A DNA stretch of 28,282 nucleotides from Chloroflexota bacterium. Its GTDB lineage: Bacteria; Chloroflexota; Anaerolineae; Caldilineales; Caldilineaceae. Made by a program: the position numbers and the translations under genes. Under the pieces are notes generated by a model. That model saw nothing but the letters and a program-made list of their open reading frames with translations, was not told where the DNA came from and did not search any database. The DNA lies in NCBI GenBank assembly GCA_018969295.1, contig JAGWYN010000049.1, positions 1 to 28,282 on the forward strand, given 5' to 3'. This document shows, in pieces, positions 28,147-28,282 of this stretch (position 1 is its first letter; each line of letters opens with the position of its first letter).

Positions 28147-28282
28147 CTACCAGGCTTTGGGACGAAACTTGCTGTCGTTGAGAATGACCAGGTTCTGCCC
28201 AGACTGGGCGATGACAAAGAGCCCGTTCTGGTAGGCATAGCGGGCCACATCCGTCGGGATGACAAATGCCGCCACCGCCCCC
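28147..28282 (-). CDS. C-terminal end of a probable PD-(D/E)XK nuclease-like protein (partial)
   Basis: The minus-strand frame entering from the right edge reads about 45 codons, ending in LFVIAQSGQNLVILNDSKF, then RPKAW and TAG (28149-28147). It includes AFVIPTDVARYAYQNGL. I recognise this kind of C-terminus (GLFVI followed by a short strand, ND-F-P) from hypothetical proteins with a PD-(D/E)XK-like endonuclease fold that are abundant in cyanobacteria and Chloroflexota. The catalytic part lies outside the window, so the assignment is tentative. Non-coding sequence of about 145 bp separates it from the 142-bp repeat. Confidence 0.55.
   Translation of the reverse strand, partial: GAVAAFVIPTDVARYAYQNGLFVIAQSGQNLVILNDSKFRPKAW

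Noticed and set aside
27450..28265. Minus-strand frame of 271 codons over the hairpin array
   Set aside because: Its periodic GHPQGVPLRGRP-like product is only the translation of the DNA repeat, and it runs through the 142-bp repeat and over the real partial gene in another frame.

Overview
The window is about 28.3 kb of GC-rich bacterial chromosome, most likely from the phylum Chloroflexota (Anaerolineae/Caldilineae type). That placement is an inference. It rests on the mix of genes, a large secreted protein with PPC repeats, PD-(D/E)XK-like and Eco57I-like gene tails of kinds I associate with that phylum and with cyanobacteria, and an array of GC-rich hairpin repeats. No rRNA, tRNA or CRISPR array was seen.

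Layout. Positions 1-814 hold the 3' end of a probable Eco57I-type DNA methyltransferase, an 18-codon leader-like ORF, a 142-bp repeat and an IS110-family transposase remnant. Next come two divergent large genes. On the minus strand is a roughly 1100-residue fusion of a fucokinase-like GHMP kinase domain and a UDPGP-type nucleotidyltransferase domain (815-4117). On the plus strand is a 1422-residue secreted protein with five PPC-like repeats (4332-8600). A C/G-rich hairpin separates the latter from the end of a long minus-strand gene array.

The array (26974 down to 8653) is a myo-inositol utilisation locus with all genes on the minus strand. In order of transcription it holds a transaldolase-family protein, iolB, iolD, iolA (mmsA), a ribose/inositol-type ABC importer (binding protein, ATPase, permease), a PH-like protein of unknown function, two Gfo/Idh/MocA oxidoreductases, iolE, iolG, iolI, a second iolG, an SDR oxidoreductase and a serine O-acetyltransferase. 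Together these import inositol, oxidise it to inosose, isomerise inososes (IolI), dehydrate (IolE), hydrolyse (IolD), isomerise 5-deoxyglucuronate (IolB) and oxidise malonate semialdehyde to acetyl-CoA (IolA). The kinase IolC, the aldolase IolJ and a regulator are not in the window. The first gene is a TAL-family protein with a Gln at the position that is Glu in transaldolases, so it may be an aldolase that fills the IolJ step.

Upstream of the array lie a near-consensus sigma-70 promoter (27168-27140, minus), a perfect 14-bp palindrome just downstream that looks like a LacI-type operator, a 204-bp MITE-like element with 23-bp perfect terminal inverted repeats, and an array of five 25-bp hairpin repeats. 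A second, inverted copy of the 142-bp repeat follows, so the whole 27-kb block is bracketed by it. The window ends inside a minus-strand gene whose C-terminus resembles PD-(D/E)XK nuclease-like proteins.
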